The position numbers and the translations under genes were made by a program. This document shows, piece after piece, positions 7,946 to 16,252 of a stretch of DNA of 34,819 bases; the stretch's first letter is position 1; each line of letters begins with the position of its first letter. The stretch lies in the NCBI GenBank assembly GCA_009918675.1, contig RGDM01000031.1, forward strand, positions 1 to 34,819, given 5' to 3'. The notes under the pieces were generated by a model. The model was given only the letters and a program-made list of their open reading frames with translations. It made no database searches and was not told the DNA's origin. The stretch is from a bacterium. GTDB taxonomy: Bacteria > Bdellovibrionota_B > Oligoflexia > Silvanigrellales > Silvanigrellaceae.

Positions 7946-10900
7946 TCACGCATGAGCCTGTGCAACAGTGCCTTCCGATTTTGCCACAAAGCGCAGACGC
8001 ACTTTATCTTTAAGCCGCTGCACGAGGACAAACACACTCGGAACAACAACCAACGTCAACACGGTTGAGGACACAAGTCCGCCAATCACGCACACGGCCA
8101 TTGGAGAACGCGCTTCTCCTCCATCGCCATGGCCAATGGCAATAGGAAGCATGCCGAAAATCATCGCTGCCGTGGTCATCAGAATCGGCCGCAAACGGAC
8201 AGGGCCTGCTTCAACCAATGCGTCGATCATATTTTTCCCTTCGCGCATGCGTGCGAGGGTAAAGTCAATCAGCAGAATTGCATTTTTGGTCACCAAACCC
8301 ATCAACATGATGAGTCCAATCATCGCATAAATGCTCATCGCTTTTTGGGTGATCAAGAGCCCTGCAAAAGCGCCGGAAAACGCGAGTGGTACTGACATCA
8401 TGATCACAAATGGAATCAAGTAACTTTCAAACTGCGCACAGAGAACCATGAACACAAGAATAATAGCAAAGCCAAGTGCACCAAGCATGGCACCCACAGC
8501 ATCTTTAAGGAGTTTCGCCTGCCCTTCGAAACTAAAGGTAACACCTGCAGGCAGTGTGCTTCGTGTTTGCGCTTCAATCAAAGAAATTGCTTTGCTGAGA
8601 TCCTTGCCCTGGAAGTTTGCAAGCACAACAATCTGCCGTTGCCCACCCAAACGTTCAACTTTCGAAAGTGCTGATTTTTGTTCAATCCGCGCCACACTAG
8701 TAAGCGCAATGGGCACACCGGCCGCATTTGGCAAAGTCAGGCCGGAGAGATCGTTTACGCGCTGCGAATCAATGTCTGCAACCTTCGCGCGAACATCAAA
8801 GCGATCACCTTTGTCTTCAATCTCACCGACCTTCATGCCTTCAAAAAGAGTGCGCAATGCAAAGCCCAATTGTTGGGTGCTCATGCTGACATCCGCCGCA
8901 CGCACTGGGTCGGTAATCACCTTCACTTCCTGCACAAGCGGCGGTTCCGATGTTTGAATATCAACAGCCCCAGGAATATTGTTTTGAATCCAATCACGCA
9001 TGCTGTTTGCAAATGCACTGAGCTGAGCAAAGTCATTGCCTTGAATAATCAACTGAATCGGCTGTTGGCGTCCGCCACCCGAACCAGCCTGCTCAGACAC
9101 TTCGAGCTTGTCAGAAGGATTCGGAAAACGTTTCTTGAGGTCAACACGCAAGCGCTTAACCATGTCTTCTTGCGTAAAAGAGCGGTCGTGCTTTGGGACG
9201 AGGTTCACGTCAAGCCGAGCCACATTGGGCTTGCGCTCTGCGGTTGCGCCAATCGCCATCACCACGCTGTCCACACCTGGATACGCGCGAAGAAATGAAT
9301 CCAACACTGCAGCGCGTTCTTTCATTGCCGTAATCGGAGTTCCCTCGGGGAGCTCATAATTGACCGCAAACTGACTTCTGTCTTCCTTGGGGAAAAACGA
9401 AACTGGCACAAAGCGAAGAAGCACAACGCTCACAACAAGAATAACGACACCCGCAAGAACTGTTTTGCCCGGTACGGCCAACGACTTTTTGAGAATCTCG
9501 CGATATTTTTCTTCCGTCAGAGTGAGGAATTTCTCAATCGGTTGAAAGAAAGGTGGAACGCTTCCATGATGTGCTTTGAGAAGCCGCGAGCTCATCATCG
9601 GAGTGAGGGTAAACGCAACAAACAGCGAGATCATCACGGCGAATGCCACCGTCATGCCAAACTGGTAAAAGAACCTGCCCAAGATTCCTTCCATAAAGGC
9701 CACCGGAACAAACACAGCCACAATCGACAATGTGATGGCAATTGCTGCCAAACCAATTTCCTCGGTCCCGTTGCGGGCCGCCTCAAAAGGCGACTCTCCC
9801 AATTCCAATCGCCGGTAAATATTTTCAATCACCACAATCGCATCATCAACCAAAATACCAATGGAGAGAGTGAGGCCAAGGGTGGTCATGAGATTCAACG
9901 TAAAGCCCATGGTTTGAACAAACCAAAAGGTTGCAATCACCGAGGTAGGAATTGCGCAGGCACTGATAACGGTTGCACGCCAATCGTGGAGAAAGAGCAA
10001 GACAATGACAATTGCGAGAAGCGCGCCAAGAATCAGGTCAAACTTCACCGATTCAATCGAGCCTTTGATGTATTTCGAGTTGTCTTGAAAGACTTTGAAA
10101 TTCACCCCAGCAGGCAATGTCTTTTGCAGCTCAGCAATTTTCTCTTTGGCGGTGTCGGCAATGGCAACCGTGTTTCCACCCGACTGCTTGTAGAGGACCA
10201 TCACAATTGCAGTTTGACCATTGGCGGTTGCGTAACCTGTTTCGTCGGCCAGGGTGTCTTTTACATCGGCAACATCCTTAACGCGGATCTTTTGCCCTGT
10301 CCGGAGTGGGATTGGAATTTCTGCAACTTCAGCAGCGGTGCTCAGTGTTCCTTCCGTTCGGATACGTAACAAACTCTCGCGGTTTTCAATTTTACCGCTT
10401 GGGACATCAAGGTTTTGTGATTGTACCGCTTGCACAACCTGCGCGGGCGACAAGCCAAAGGCTTGCAAACGCATGCGCGACATGAGGACATGAATTTCCC
10501 GTTCGCGCTGACCAGCCAAATCCACCCGCCCAACCCCAGGCACTGTTTCCAAGGCAGGCTTAACTTTATCCTTTGCCAAGCGAGAGAGTTGTGCGTAGGG
10601 CAGAGTCTCCGATGAAAGTGTCATGGTGATGATCGGTGCACCACCAATATCAAATTTCGCAACCACGGGCGCCAACGCCTCAGTCGGCAACTGCGAAGCC
10701 ACGGCCGAGATTTTATCGCGCACATCTTGGGCCGCCTTGTCGCCGTTGCGCTCAAGCTTAAAGCGCATGATCACCTGTCCGAAGTTTGGAAAGGCGGTTG
10801 CGTTCAACGATTCGAGTCCTTCAAGGCCATTCAAACTTTTTTCCAGCGGCTCGAGAATTTTTTGTTCCACAGTTTTTGGATCGGCGCCCGGATAAGCGAC

Positions 10901-11044
10901 TTGAACTGTGACAACCGGAAAGTCGATGTTGGGAAATTGGTCGATTCCGAGTTTCTTGTATGCAAAAAAACCAAAGACAATGAGCACCACATTCAACATT
11001 GTGGCGAACACCGGTCTTTTGATCGAGACGTTCGAAAGATGCAT
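7946..11044 (-). CDS. RND efflux pump inner-membrane transporter (HAE1/AcrB type)
   Basis: This 1032-residue proton-driven pump would export drugs or other amphiphilic compounds from the periplasm or inner membrane through a tripartite channel. The start [17 protein letters not shown] is typical, and the ATG at 11044 has AAGGAG nine bases upstream; a longer frame to 11125 lacks this support. The first transmembrane helix is followed by the large periplasmic pore domain ([25 protein letters not shown]). Helix 4 carries the proton-relay pair in [14 protein letters not shown]. The duplicated second half ends with [16 protein letters not shown] and [18 protein letters not shown]. It follows the adaptor by 13 bp and precedes ung by 12 bp. 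The substrate range cannot be read from sequence. Confidence 0.96.
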   Translation of the reverse strand: MHLSNVSIKRPVFATMLNVVLIVFGFFAYKKLGIDQFPNIDFPVVTVQVAYPGADPKTVEQKILEPLEKSLNGLEGLESLNATAFPNFGQVIMRFKLERNGDKAAQDVRDKISAVASQLPTEALAPVVAKFDIGGAPIITMTLSSETLPYAQLSRLAKDKVKPALETVPGVGRVDLAGQREREIHVLMSRMRLQAFGLSPAQVVQAVQSQNLDVPSGKIENRESLLRIRTEGTLSTAAEVAEIPIPLRTGQKIRVKDVADVKDTLADETGYATANGQTAIVMVLYKQSGGNTVAIADTAKEKIAELQKTLPAGVNFKVFQDNSKYIKGSIESVKFDLILGALLAIVIVLLFLHDWRATVISACAIPTSVIATFWFVQTMGFTLNLMTTLGLTLSIGILVDDAIVVIENIYRRLELGESPFEAARNGTEEIGLAAIAITLSIVAVFVPVAFMEGILGRFFYQFGMTVAFAVMISLFVAFTLTPMMSSRLLKAHHGSVPPFFQPIEKFLTLTEEKYREILKKSLAVPGKTVLAGVVILVVSVVLLRFVPVSFFPKEDRSQFAVNYELPEGTPITAMKERAAVLDSFLRAYPGVDSVVMAIGATAERKPNVARLDVNLVPKHDRSFTQEDMVKRLRVDLKKRFPNPSDKLEVSEQAGSGGGRQQPIQLIIQGNDFAQLSAFANSMRDWIQNNIPGAVDIQTSEPPLVQEVKVITDPVRAADVSMSTQQLGFALRTLFEGMKVGEIEDKGDRFDVRAKVADIDSQRVNDLSGLTLPNAAGVPIALTSVARIEQKSALSKVERLGGQRQIVVLANFQGKDLSKAISLIEAQTRSTLPAGVTFSFEGQAKLLKDAVGAMLGALGFAIILVFMVLCAQFESYLIPFVIMMSVPLAFSGAFAGLLITQKAMSIYAMIGLIMLMGLVTKNAILLIDFTLARMREGKNMIDALVEAGPVRLRPILMTTAAMIFGMLPIAIGHGDGGEARSPMAVCVIGGLVSSTVLTLVVVPSVFVLVQRLKDKVRLRFVAKSEGTVAQAHA

Positions 11045-11057
11045 GTTGGCAAGCTCC

Positions 11058-12050
11058 TTAGAGTTGTGCTTCGACAAATTGCCCAGGAATAATTTCGCCT
11101 GGCAGGGCACCCTGCACTCGGCCAATCACCTCAAATGTTCGCGAATTTTCTTGAATCACCGGAACGATACGAAGAATCTTCGCCTGGGTGTCTTTACCCA
11201 ACGAAGGAATCGAGAGGGTCACTTTTTCGCCAGGCTTCACCTTCTTAATGAGGTTCTCAGGGACCCGCAGTGAAACCTCAAGCTCACTCATCGATGCCAC
11301 TTCAAAGACAGGAGCTCCCACGGCAACATATTCCCCCTCAACCTTCAAACGCCGCGAAACAACCCCATCAAACGCAGCTGTGAGTTTTGTATCTGCAGCC
11401 GATTTTTCTGCCTGCTGCAAAGCGATCTGCGCCTGCGCAAAAGCAATTTGTGCATTTGCAAGGGCGTTCGTCATGCGCTCGAGGTTTGATTGTGTCGTTG
11501 CCCCTTCCTTTTTGAGTTGCTCTTCGCGCTGCATATCTTTGCGCGCTTGTTCGAGGGCAATCTTTGCTTGCTCTTTTTGGTTTTGTGAAAGCTTTAAACG
11601 CAATTGCGCATCAACGTCATCCAAGGCAGCCAAAACTTGTCCCTGACGAACCTTCTCGCCCACTTGAACCAAAGTCTTGCTGATGTGGCCTGCAACCTTG
11701 AAACTCGCCTGCCCTTGCTTACCGGAATTGACTTGTCCGGAGACCCGCGTCACGAGCTCTGCCGAAGCCGCCACCACCGGAGTATTGGTTGAAGCTGATT
11801 TCCCCGACGATGCAGCAGTGGACCCATTTGCACTAGCAACCACTGCGCCCGCTGAAGGCTCCCCAGCATTTTGCTTCTCTGAAGCAACGGCCAATGAACT
11901 TGTTGCCAAGTTCGCTCCTGCCTGAACTTCAGGAGTGTCTTTGGGAAGATCAACTTTTCCATGTCCAGTGCAGCCCAAAAATATCGACGAAAGCGCCGTG
12001 CAAAGCGCAATACTTGCAAACGAGTTTAAATGACTCGGTGTTCTTAGCAT
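11058..12050 (-). CDS. RND efflux periplasmic adaptor (HlyD/AcrA family lipoprotein), short C-terminus
   Basis: This 330-residue adaptor would bridge the RND pump and the TolC-like channel. The ATG at 12050 has AAAGGA six bases upstream and opens a lipoprotein signal with lipobox IFLGC (Cys27). A long Ala/Ser/Asn linker follows (to about 90). Then come the lipoyl-like half (GHISKTLVQVGEKVRQGQV), an alpha-helical hairpin rich in Q, A and K (about 145-215), and the second lipoyl half (LTAAFDGVVSRRLKVEGEYV) with its beta-barrel. The protein stops at IIPGQFVEAQL, just where family members normally enter the membrane-proximal domain, so about 60-80 C-terminal residues are missing. The stop TAA overlaps the pump's AAGGAG, suggesting tight coupling. 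It may be a natural short form or a truncation. Confidence 0.9.
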   Translation of the reverse strand: MLRTPSHLNSFASIALCTALSSIFLGCTGHGKVDLPKDTPEVQAGANLATSSLAVASEKQNAGEPSAGAVVASANGSTAASSGKSASTNTPVVAASAELVTRVSGQVNSGKQGQASFKVAGHISKTLVQVGEKVRQGQVLAALDDVDAQLRLKLSQNQKEQAKIALEQARKDMQREEQLKKEGATTQSNLERMTNALANAQIAFAQAQIALQQAEKSAADTKLTAAFDGVVSRRLKVEGEYVAVGAPVFEVASMSELEVSLRVPENLIKKVKPGEKVTLSIPSLGKDTQAKILRIVPVIQENSRTFEVIGRVQGALPGEIIPGQFVEAQL

Positions 12051-12106
12051 GTGCGGTCCTTTCAAAAGACGAAATGGAATATGAAATTTTTGCGTTGAGC
12101 GATTGA

Positions 12107-13516
12107 TCATAATGTTGGCTCCAAACCCATGTTGCGCTGCAAGCGGAACCACGCCAGGTCGACATCGGATCGAGCGCTGACAAGTCCGCCACGCGCGCGA
12201 GCCTGATCGCGTTCGGCAGTGATGAGGTCGGTTGGCGAAGCCTGACCATTGCTGAAACGAGCTTGGGTCAGGCGATAGACTTCCTCTGCAAGTTTGACAC
12301 TTGAAAGAGAGGTTTGCAGAGCATCTGCAGCAGATTTGAGATCAAGATAACTTTTAATGACCTCTGTTTTTAACATTGAGGCTGCTTGCTGCTCGGCAAG
12401 CTCTGCTTTCGAGCGTTGTGCAACTGTTTCGGAAATTTTGTTCCATCGGCTGCCCCAATCCCACAGATTCCACTTCAATTGCAAACCAAACGAAAATTTG
12501 TTGCGAACATCATCTCTTTTCGCCAACACAAAGTTCGCAGGCGTATCGGTCGGCCGGGTTACGATGTCGCCAATTTCAAAATCTCGTTCGTAGCGAGCGA
12601 ATGCATTCAGCGATGGAGAATAATCTAAACGCGCAGCCCAAGTGGTTAGATTTGCAATTGAGAGTTGCGACTGAGCAGCCTTCAATTCTGGACGTCGCTC
12701 AAAAGCAGATTTCAAAACCTCGCCGAGCGGAGGTGGGGTTAAATTTTTAGTTTCAAACAAAGACACTGCCGGTGCTTCGATATCCTTCTCTGAATAGGTC
12801 TCCAAAAGAGTTTCCGAGAGTGCAAGCAATGAAAGCTCTTTGGCAACATTCGCTTGGGTGAGTTGCGCCCGACCATCGGCCACACTCAATTCAAAACGCA
12901 TGACATCGGCTTGGCTCAATTTGCCTGCGCGATACATGGCATCTGCATCATTTTTCTGTTTCTCAACCAGCGCGAAACTGGTTTCGGCAATCTTAAAAAA
13001 TTGCACCGCACGCACTGCATTGAGAAAGCTTTGTGCGCCTAGAAGTGCGCCGTCTCGTTTGGCCTGATCTGCACTTATGGAGGCAACATCTGCGAGCATG
13101 TATCCAGCCCGCGCCGCCAGAGTGAGAGGAAAAAGTCCAATCAATGGTTGCGAAACCTGCACCGCTGCGGTTGTCACCCGCGCAGGAAACTGTGGCGCCC
13201 AGCTCTGTCCGCTTGCTTTATTCACAGCAGAATCCCACCAGATCCTCTGGGCATCCCCATCAATACGCGGAAACAAAGCTGCAACCGCCTGCCTTGCCCG
13301 AGCACCCGCTTCGTCTGCTTGTGCCCGTGCGATTCGAACAGAGTAAGCACTTTCACGTGCTCGCTGCATGGCCTGTGCAAGTGAGAGCGGAGCGTTGACC
13401 CGGTTCTCGGCAACTTGCGCATGAGCTGTCGTGTTCATTCCAGCACTCGCCAACGCAACAAGAACGGCAAGCGTTCCGGCAAACCACCCTGCACCCGATT
13501 CACCGACAATCTTCAT
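12107..13516 (-). CDS. TolC-family outer membrane efflux channel
   Basis: This 469-residue protein is the expected outer-membrane duct of the tripartite efflux system. A signal peptide runs to about NTTAHA-QV. The mature protein has the duplicated OEP layout: LSLAQAMQRARESAYSVRIA with long Ala/Gln/Glu-rich helices, then a second copy beginning near LKAAQSQLSIANLT, plus strands such as FSFGLQLKWNLWDWG that suit barrel segments. It ends RLQRNMG, close to the usual end of the family. Its ATG overlaps the tetR stop by four bases (ATGA), and GAGG lies eight bases upstream, so it is translationally coupled to the regulator. It lies 56 bp upstream of the adaptor. Confidence 0.93.
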   Translation of the reverse strand: MKIVGESGAGWFAGTLAVLVALASAGMNTTAHAQVAENRVNAPLSLAQAMQRARESAYSVRIARAQADEAGARARQAVAALFPRIDGDAQRIWWDSAVNKASGQSWAPQFPARVTTAAVQVSQPLIGLFPLTLAARAGYMLADVASISADQAKRDGALLGAQSFLNAVRAVQFFKIAETSFALVEKQKNDADAMYRAGKLSQADVMRFELSVADGRAQLTQANVAKELSLLALSETLLETYSEKDIEAPAVSLFETKNLTPPPLGEVLKSAFERRPELKAAQSQLSIANLTTWAARLDYSPSLNAFARYERDFEIGDIVTRPTDTPANFVLAKRDDVRNKFSFGLQLKWNLWDWGSRWNKISETVAQRSKAELAEQQAASMLKTEVIKSYLDLKSAADALQTSLSSVKLAEEVYRLTQARFSNGQASPTDLITAERDQARARGGLVSARSDVDLAWFRLQRNMGLEPTL

Positions 13517-14142
13517 GTCTTCGACCTCAATAAGTTTTGAAAAATAAAATCAATGTGCTTTTTAGCGAAGGATTTAAATTTGTCCTGATCAAAAGGCTGC
13601 TGTGCGAACATCAAATAGCGCTGACGAAGAAACATCATCGGGCCAATGAACTGCATTTCAACAAATTCAACGTCGTGGTGGTTCAGGTCGCTTTCGGCTA
13701 AGAGGCGCGTAAAAAAAGTACGCATCGATTGTTCAAAACGTTGCATGTACTGCCGAGAAATCTCGCAAAATGAAGAGTTCTCGCGCAGACTTTCGCTCAC
13801 CATCAGGCGATAAAATTTTATTTCCTCGGGATGCGACCAGCGATCAATCACCTGATCCAGCGAGTCCCAAACCAGCTCAGCCAATGGTTGGCTCTTCCCG
13901 CTCAGGGCAAGGTCGGTCAGAGCGGCTGCTTGCCTTTCCGGCCCATAGGTTTCCATCAATGTTTGCAAAATGTGTTGCTTGCTTTTGAAATGCACATACA
14001 GAGCGCTTTCGCGCACGCCGACAGCAAGCGCCAAACAACGCATGCTGGTTGCGGTGTAACCCTCACGCGAAAACAGATCGAGCGCCGTGAGCAAAATGCA
14101 CTGACGCGTGTCGCGGCTTTCAGATTTACGAGGACGACCCAA
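13513..14142 (-). CDS. TetR-family regulator of the efflux operon
   Basis: This 209-residue DNA-binding protein starts the efflux operon. Residues about 9-55 form the TetR helix-turn-helix: ILLTALDLFSREGYTATSMR followed by LALAVGVRESALYVHFKSKQ. The C-terminal ligand-binding part is helical with no recognisable ligand signature. There is no ATG near the start. TTG at 14142 has AAAGGG seven bases upstream and gives the typical opening MGRPRKSESRDT; TTG at 14148 is possible but too near the binding site. It is the first gene of the run tetR-tolC-adaptor-pump-ung, so it probably represses its own operon from the palindrome in its promoter. Confidence 0.92.
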   Translation of the reverse strand: MGRPRKSESRDTRQCILLTALDLFSREGYTATSMRCLALAVGVRESALYVHFKSKQHILQTLMETYGPERQAAALTDLALSGKSQPLAELVWDSLDQVIDRWSHPEEIKFYRLMVSESLRENSSFCEISRQYMQRFEQSMRTFFTRLLAESDLNHHDVEFVEMQFIGPMMFLRQRYLMFAQQPFDQDKFKSFAKKHIDFIFQNLLRSKT

Positions 14143-14174
14143 GGCCAAACCCTTTCATTGCAAGCACAACCGCA

Positions 14175-14203
14175 TAATTAGTTAACGTTCGTTCATTTGT
14201 CAA
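14175..14203 (-). promoter_or_regulatory. Sigma-70 promoter with candidate TetR operator for the efflux operon
   Basis: On the minus strand a perfect -35 box TTGACA (14203-14198) is followed by exactly 17 bases and a -10 box TAATTA (14180-14175), about 30 bp before the regulator start. The spacer and -10 box hold an imperfect 22-bp palindrome (14176-14197) centred on AACGTT, with arms matching at 7 of 11 positions. A repressor bound there would block polymerase, which fits autoregulation. Promoter boxes are seen directly; operator function is inferred. Confidence 0.7.
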
Positions 14204-14305
14204 GCAACTGAAAATACTTAACAATGATAACAACACCGAGGGAACGAAAGGCAAAATTATCTCTTTTGTTCTGAAACAAACCGTCTGTGCACGTGTGCTG
14301 AAATG

Positions 14306-14334
14306 TTTACCTGGCACGCTGCTTCCCATACGAT
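14306..14334 (+). promoter_or_regulatory. Possible sigma-70 promoter for the Cys-repeat protein gene
   Basis: TTTACC (14306-14311) and TACGAT (14329-14334) are separated by 17 bases; each matches the consensus at four of six positions. The predicted transcript would begin just ahead of a strong GAGGGAGGA ribosome-binding site and the ATG at 14356. The same stretch includes TGGCAC, a half of a sigma-54 site, but its -12 element is imperfect. Confidence 0.4.
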
Positions 14335-14355
14335 GCCCGAGGGAGGATTTTTAAA

Positions 14356-14811
14356 ATGAAAAAAATCTCTGCATTTGCTGCCATTCTGTCTGCTATTCCG
14401 CTGTCGTTTCTTTTTTGCGCGCACGCACATGCTGAGCCAACTTCACTTTGCAGTGGTATTGAGAATCCCGATTTAATGAACTTTTGCCAAGCCAACCGCA
14501 AAAGCAGCCGCGAGGGTTGTGGGCACATTGCCGATCCCAATTGGCGGGCGCTCTGCACGAGCAGCTTATCTTCGGATTACTACGCATGCGAAGATGTCAA
14601 AGATGAAAATCTGATAAAATATTGCTACGCACTTCAACAAAAGACCTCAATGACCTGTTTCGAGATTGAAGATCAAAATCTTGAGTTCCTTTGCTACTCA
14701 CACGTGCAAAACACCCAACGTTTCTGTCCCGATGTTCACGATGAGAATCTCAATCAGCTTTGCCGTGGCTTGTACGACGCCTCGCGGCCAGCACCACGTC
14801 CCCCCCGCTGA
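14356..14811 (+). CDS. Exported protein of five 23-residue cysteine repeats
   Basis: This 151-residue protein has a signal peptide cleaved near AHAHA-EP. The mature part is almost entirely five tandem units. Cysteines fall at 32/44, 55/67, 78/90, 101/113 and 124/136: always 11 residues within a unit and 10 between units, an exact 23-residue period. The unit consensus is C-x-x-[IV]-x-[DN]-x-[DN]-[LW]-x-x-[FYL]-C, for example CEDVKDENLIKYC and CFEIEDQNLEFLC. The acidic D-x-N step is kept in most units. A short proline/arginine tail ends the protein. A strong GAGGGAGGA site fixes the start. The even cysteine number suggests one disulfide or metal site per unit in the periplasm. I recognise no named family. 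The gene is convergent with the lipoprotein gene at 14874 and shares its terminator. Confidence 0.85.
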   Translation: MKKISAFAAILSAIPLSFLFCAHAHAEPTSLCSGIENPDLMNFCQANRKSSREGCGHIADPNWRALCTSSLSSDYYACEDVKDENLIKYCYALQQKTSMTCFEIEDQNLEFLCYSHVQNTQRFCPDVHDENLNQLCRGLYDASRPAPRPPR

Positions 14812-14816
14812 ACATG

Positions 14817-14853
14817 CAAAAACCCCAGCGCCGCGCGGATGCTGGGGTTTTAT
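14817..14853. terminator. Bidirectional rho-independent terminator
   Basis: CCCCAGC (14823-14829) and GCTGGGG (14841-14847) form a seven-base GC-rich stem around an 11-base loop. A run of A lies on the left and of T on the right, so it can end transcription from both convergent genes (the Cys-repeat gene on plus and the lipoprotein gene on minus). Confidence 0.85.
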
Positions 14854-14873
14854 TTATTTGAAAGCGTGTGCGC

Positions 14874-15440
14874 TTATTTTGCGAGCTCAGTAGGAAGCAC
14901 AAGGCAGGTCATAAAAACTTCAGAGAGGTCCATTGTGAGGGAAATCTCTTTGTAGGAAAGATATCCTGCTAAGTCGACAACGCCTTCGCCACCATCTTTG
15001 TATTCAAGGTCAAGCGAATAAATTTTGCGAGCCTTATCTGTCTGCACAGCAGTCAATTCGACGCTTGTTTTCTTACCATCCAAATCTACATCTACGTCGA
15101 TGAACTTGATCGCGTTTTTGAAAATCTCTACGCGGTTTTCACTCTTGGTTAAATCAACGTTGCTGGCTGATTTATCTTTCTTTTCATATCCGGCAACCAA
15201 AGCTTCAGCCACTTTTCCATTTTTGAAAGCAACCGAGGTGGAGATATAATTCATTTTGCCATCATATCCTGAACAATTTAAAGTTCCATCCTTCTTCTTT
15301 AAATCACTCATAGAGAGCAATGGACTGGTTGGAGGAAGTTTTGAGGGGTCCTTTTTTTTGGAATCAAGAGAAGCCTGTTGGGTTTGGCAAGCCACCAGAG
15401 CAAGACCAGCAAAAGCAAACAAGGTTGAAATCTTCGACAT
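14874..15440 (-). CDS. Predicted lipoprotein, possibly sigma-54 controlled
   Basis: This 188-residue protein starts at the ATG at 15440, which has GAGGAGA upstream; a longer frame to 15527 is not supported. The signal MSKISTLFAFAGLALVAC gives a lipobox LVAC with Cys18. A lysine/serine-rich linker is followed by a domain of alternating strands (DVDVDLDGKKTSVELTAVQ, ARKIYSLDLEYKDGGEGV), which looks like a beta-rich fold. Two further cysteines are present (LNCSGYDG, FMTCLVL). I recognise no family. A near-perfect sigma-54 site lies about 50 bp upstream. It converges on the Cys-repeat gene. Confidence 0.82.
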   Translation of the reverse strand: MSKISTLFAFAGLALVACQTQQASLDSKKKDPSKLPPTSPLLSMSDLKKKDGTLNCSGYDGKMNYISTSVAFKNGKVAEALVAGYEKKDKSASNVDLTKSENRVEIFKNAIKFIDVDVDLDGKKTSVELTAVQTDKARKIYSLDLEYKDGGEGVVDLAGYLSYKEISLTMDLSEVFMTCLVLPTELAK

Positions 15441-15488
15441 AGAAAAATCTCCTCTAAAAACGACAAAAGCAATCCTCGAGTGAGGGTT

Positions 15489-15505
15489 AGCAACGCCTGT
15501 GCCAA
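15489..15505 (-). promoter_or_regulatory. Sigma-54 (RpoN) promoter, -24/-12 elements
   Basis: Reading the minus strand, TTGGCAC, five bases, then TTGCT matches the sigma-54 consensus TGGCAC-N5-TTGCW at every fixed position. Transcription would start near 15478, about 38 bases before the lipoprotein ATG at 15440. It is in the correct orientation and in non-coding DNA. Such a promoter needs an enhancer-binding activator; none is encoded in this window. Confidence 0.65.
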
Positions 15506-15741
15506 AGCCGAGAGTTCGAAAAAACACCCATAGCCATGGATATTTTGGCCATCAGGATGCCGTCTTTGTGCGGAGCAATTTCTGACTATCCTCTGTCACG
15601 TGCAAATAGTTTAGACAGCGCGCTGTTTTCGACCCTGGCGCAACTTCGCGGCCCTTTGCATACAGCTCACGCAAGCACGTTTGGAATTGAACGCGCTTTT
15701 CCGGCATACTCTGGAAAGATTCCAGCACGAGGTGATTTTCT

Positions 15742-16008
15742 TTGAGTGGAACTGCTCAATGGTATGTCTATATACTTATCTGCAAAGATAGCAGTTTTTA
15801 TTGCGGCATTGCCAAAGACGTGCACAAGCGTTTCGCACAACACCAAACCGGCAAAGGTGCGCGCTATACGCGTGGGCGCGGCCCTTTGATATTGGTGTGG
15901 CAACTCAACGATGCCGTATCCCATTCGGAAGCATTGCGCCTTGAACGGCTTATCAAATCATTGTCACGCGCAGAGAAAGCTCTACTAATACAAGACAATA
16001 TTGTTTAG
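15742..16008 (+). CDS. GIY-YIG nuclease-superfamily protein (UPF0213/YhbQ-like)
   Basis: This 88-residue cytosolic protein is a single GIY-YIG domain. The motif pair appears as YVYIL near residue 8 and FYCGIAKDVHKRFAQH near residue 19. An arginine-rich loop (GKGARYTRGRGPL) and the glutamate-bearing helix SEALRLERLIKSL follow, in the usual order. The start is TTG at 15742 with GAGGTGA about seven bases upstream; no ATG fits. Members of this small family are poorly characterised, and nuclease activity here is only inferred. After the stop at 16006-16008 another frame stays open to 16193 and reads like a hydrophilic C-terminal tail, so the gene may have been longer. Confidence 0.85.
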   Translation: MSGTAQWYVYILICKDSSFYCGIAKDVHKRFAQHQTGKGARYTRGRGPLILVWQLNDAVSHSEALRLERLIKSLSRAEKALLIQDNIV

Positions 16009-16193
16009 ATAAATTTAATTCGACCGCACAAAACGGCGTCGAGAAAGCACAAAAACAGACAACATCAGAAATGTTTGAGAATGAGTTTTCTCCAGCCGCA
16101 AGCAAAACAGTTTCGAATGTCCAAAAAAAAGAAAATCCAAATGAGCAGCAACTCAATCCGAAAATCGGCACAACAATCAACAATCACGGATAA
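16009..16193 (+). other. Coding-like tail in another frame after the GIY-YIG gene
   Basis: From about 16005 an open frame of 62 codons ends at TAA 16191-16193. It has no start codon of its own near its left end and is one frame away from the GIY-YIG gene. Its translation (LDKFNSTAQNGVEKAQK ... NPKIGTTINNHG) is hydrophilic, rich in N, Q, K and T, like a disordered protein tail. It may be a former C-terminal extension cut off by a one-base loss near 16000-16006, or chance. Confidence 0.3.
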
Positions 16194-16252
16194 TTAAGAT
16201 ACCTGTTAAAAAAATACTAAAGCTTTTTGTAAAAATTCCCGAAAACCCTCAA

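Noticed and set aside
14306..14334. A second sigma-54 site before the Cys-repeat gene (TGGCAC at 14312)
   Set aside because: The -12 element reads TTCCC instead of TTGCW, so the essential G is missing; the sigma-70-like boxes fit at least as well.
15536..15745. A 69-codon plus-strand frame ending at the GIY-YIG start with a four-base overlap
   Set aside because: It has no ribosome-binding site, no recognisable domain, and lies over the upstream region of the sigma-54-controlled minus-strand gene. The overlap is probably chance.
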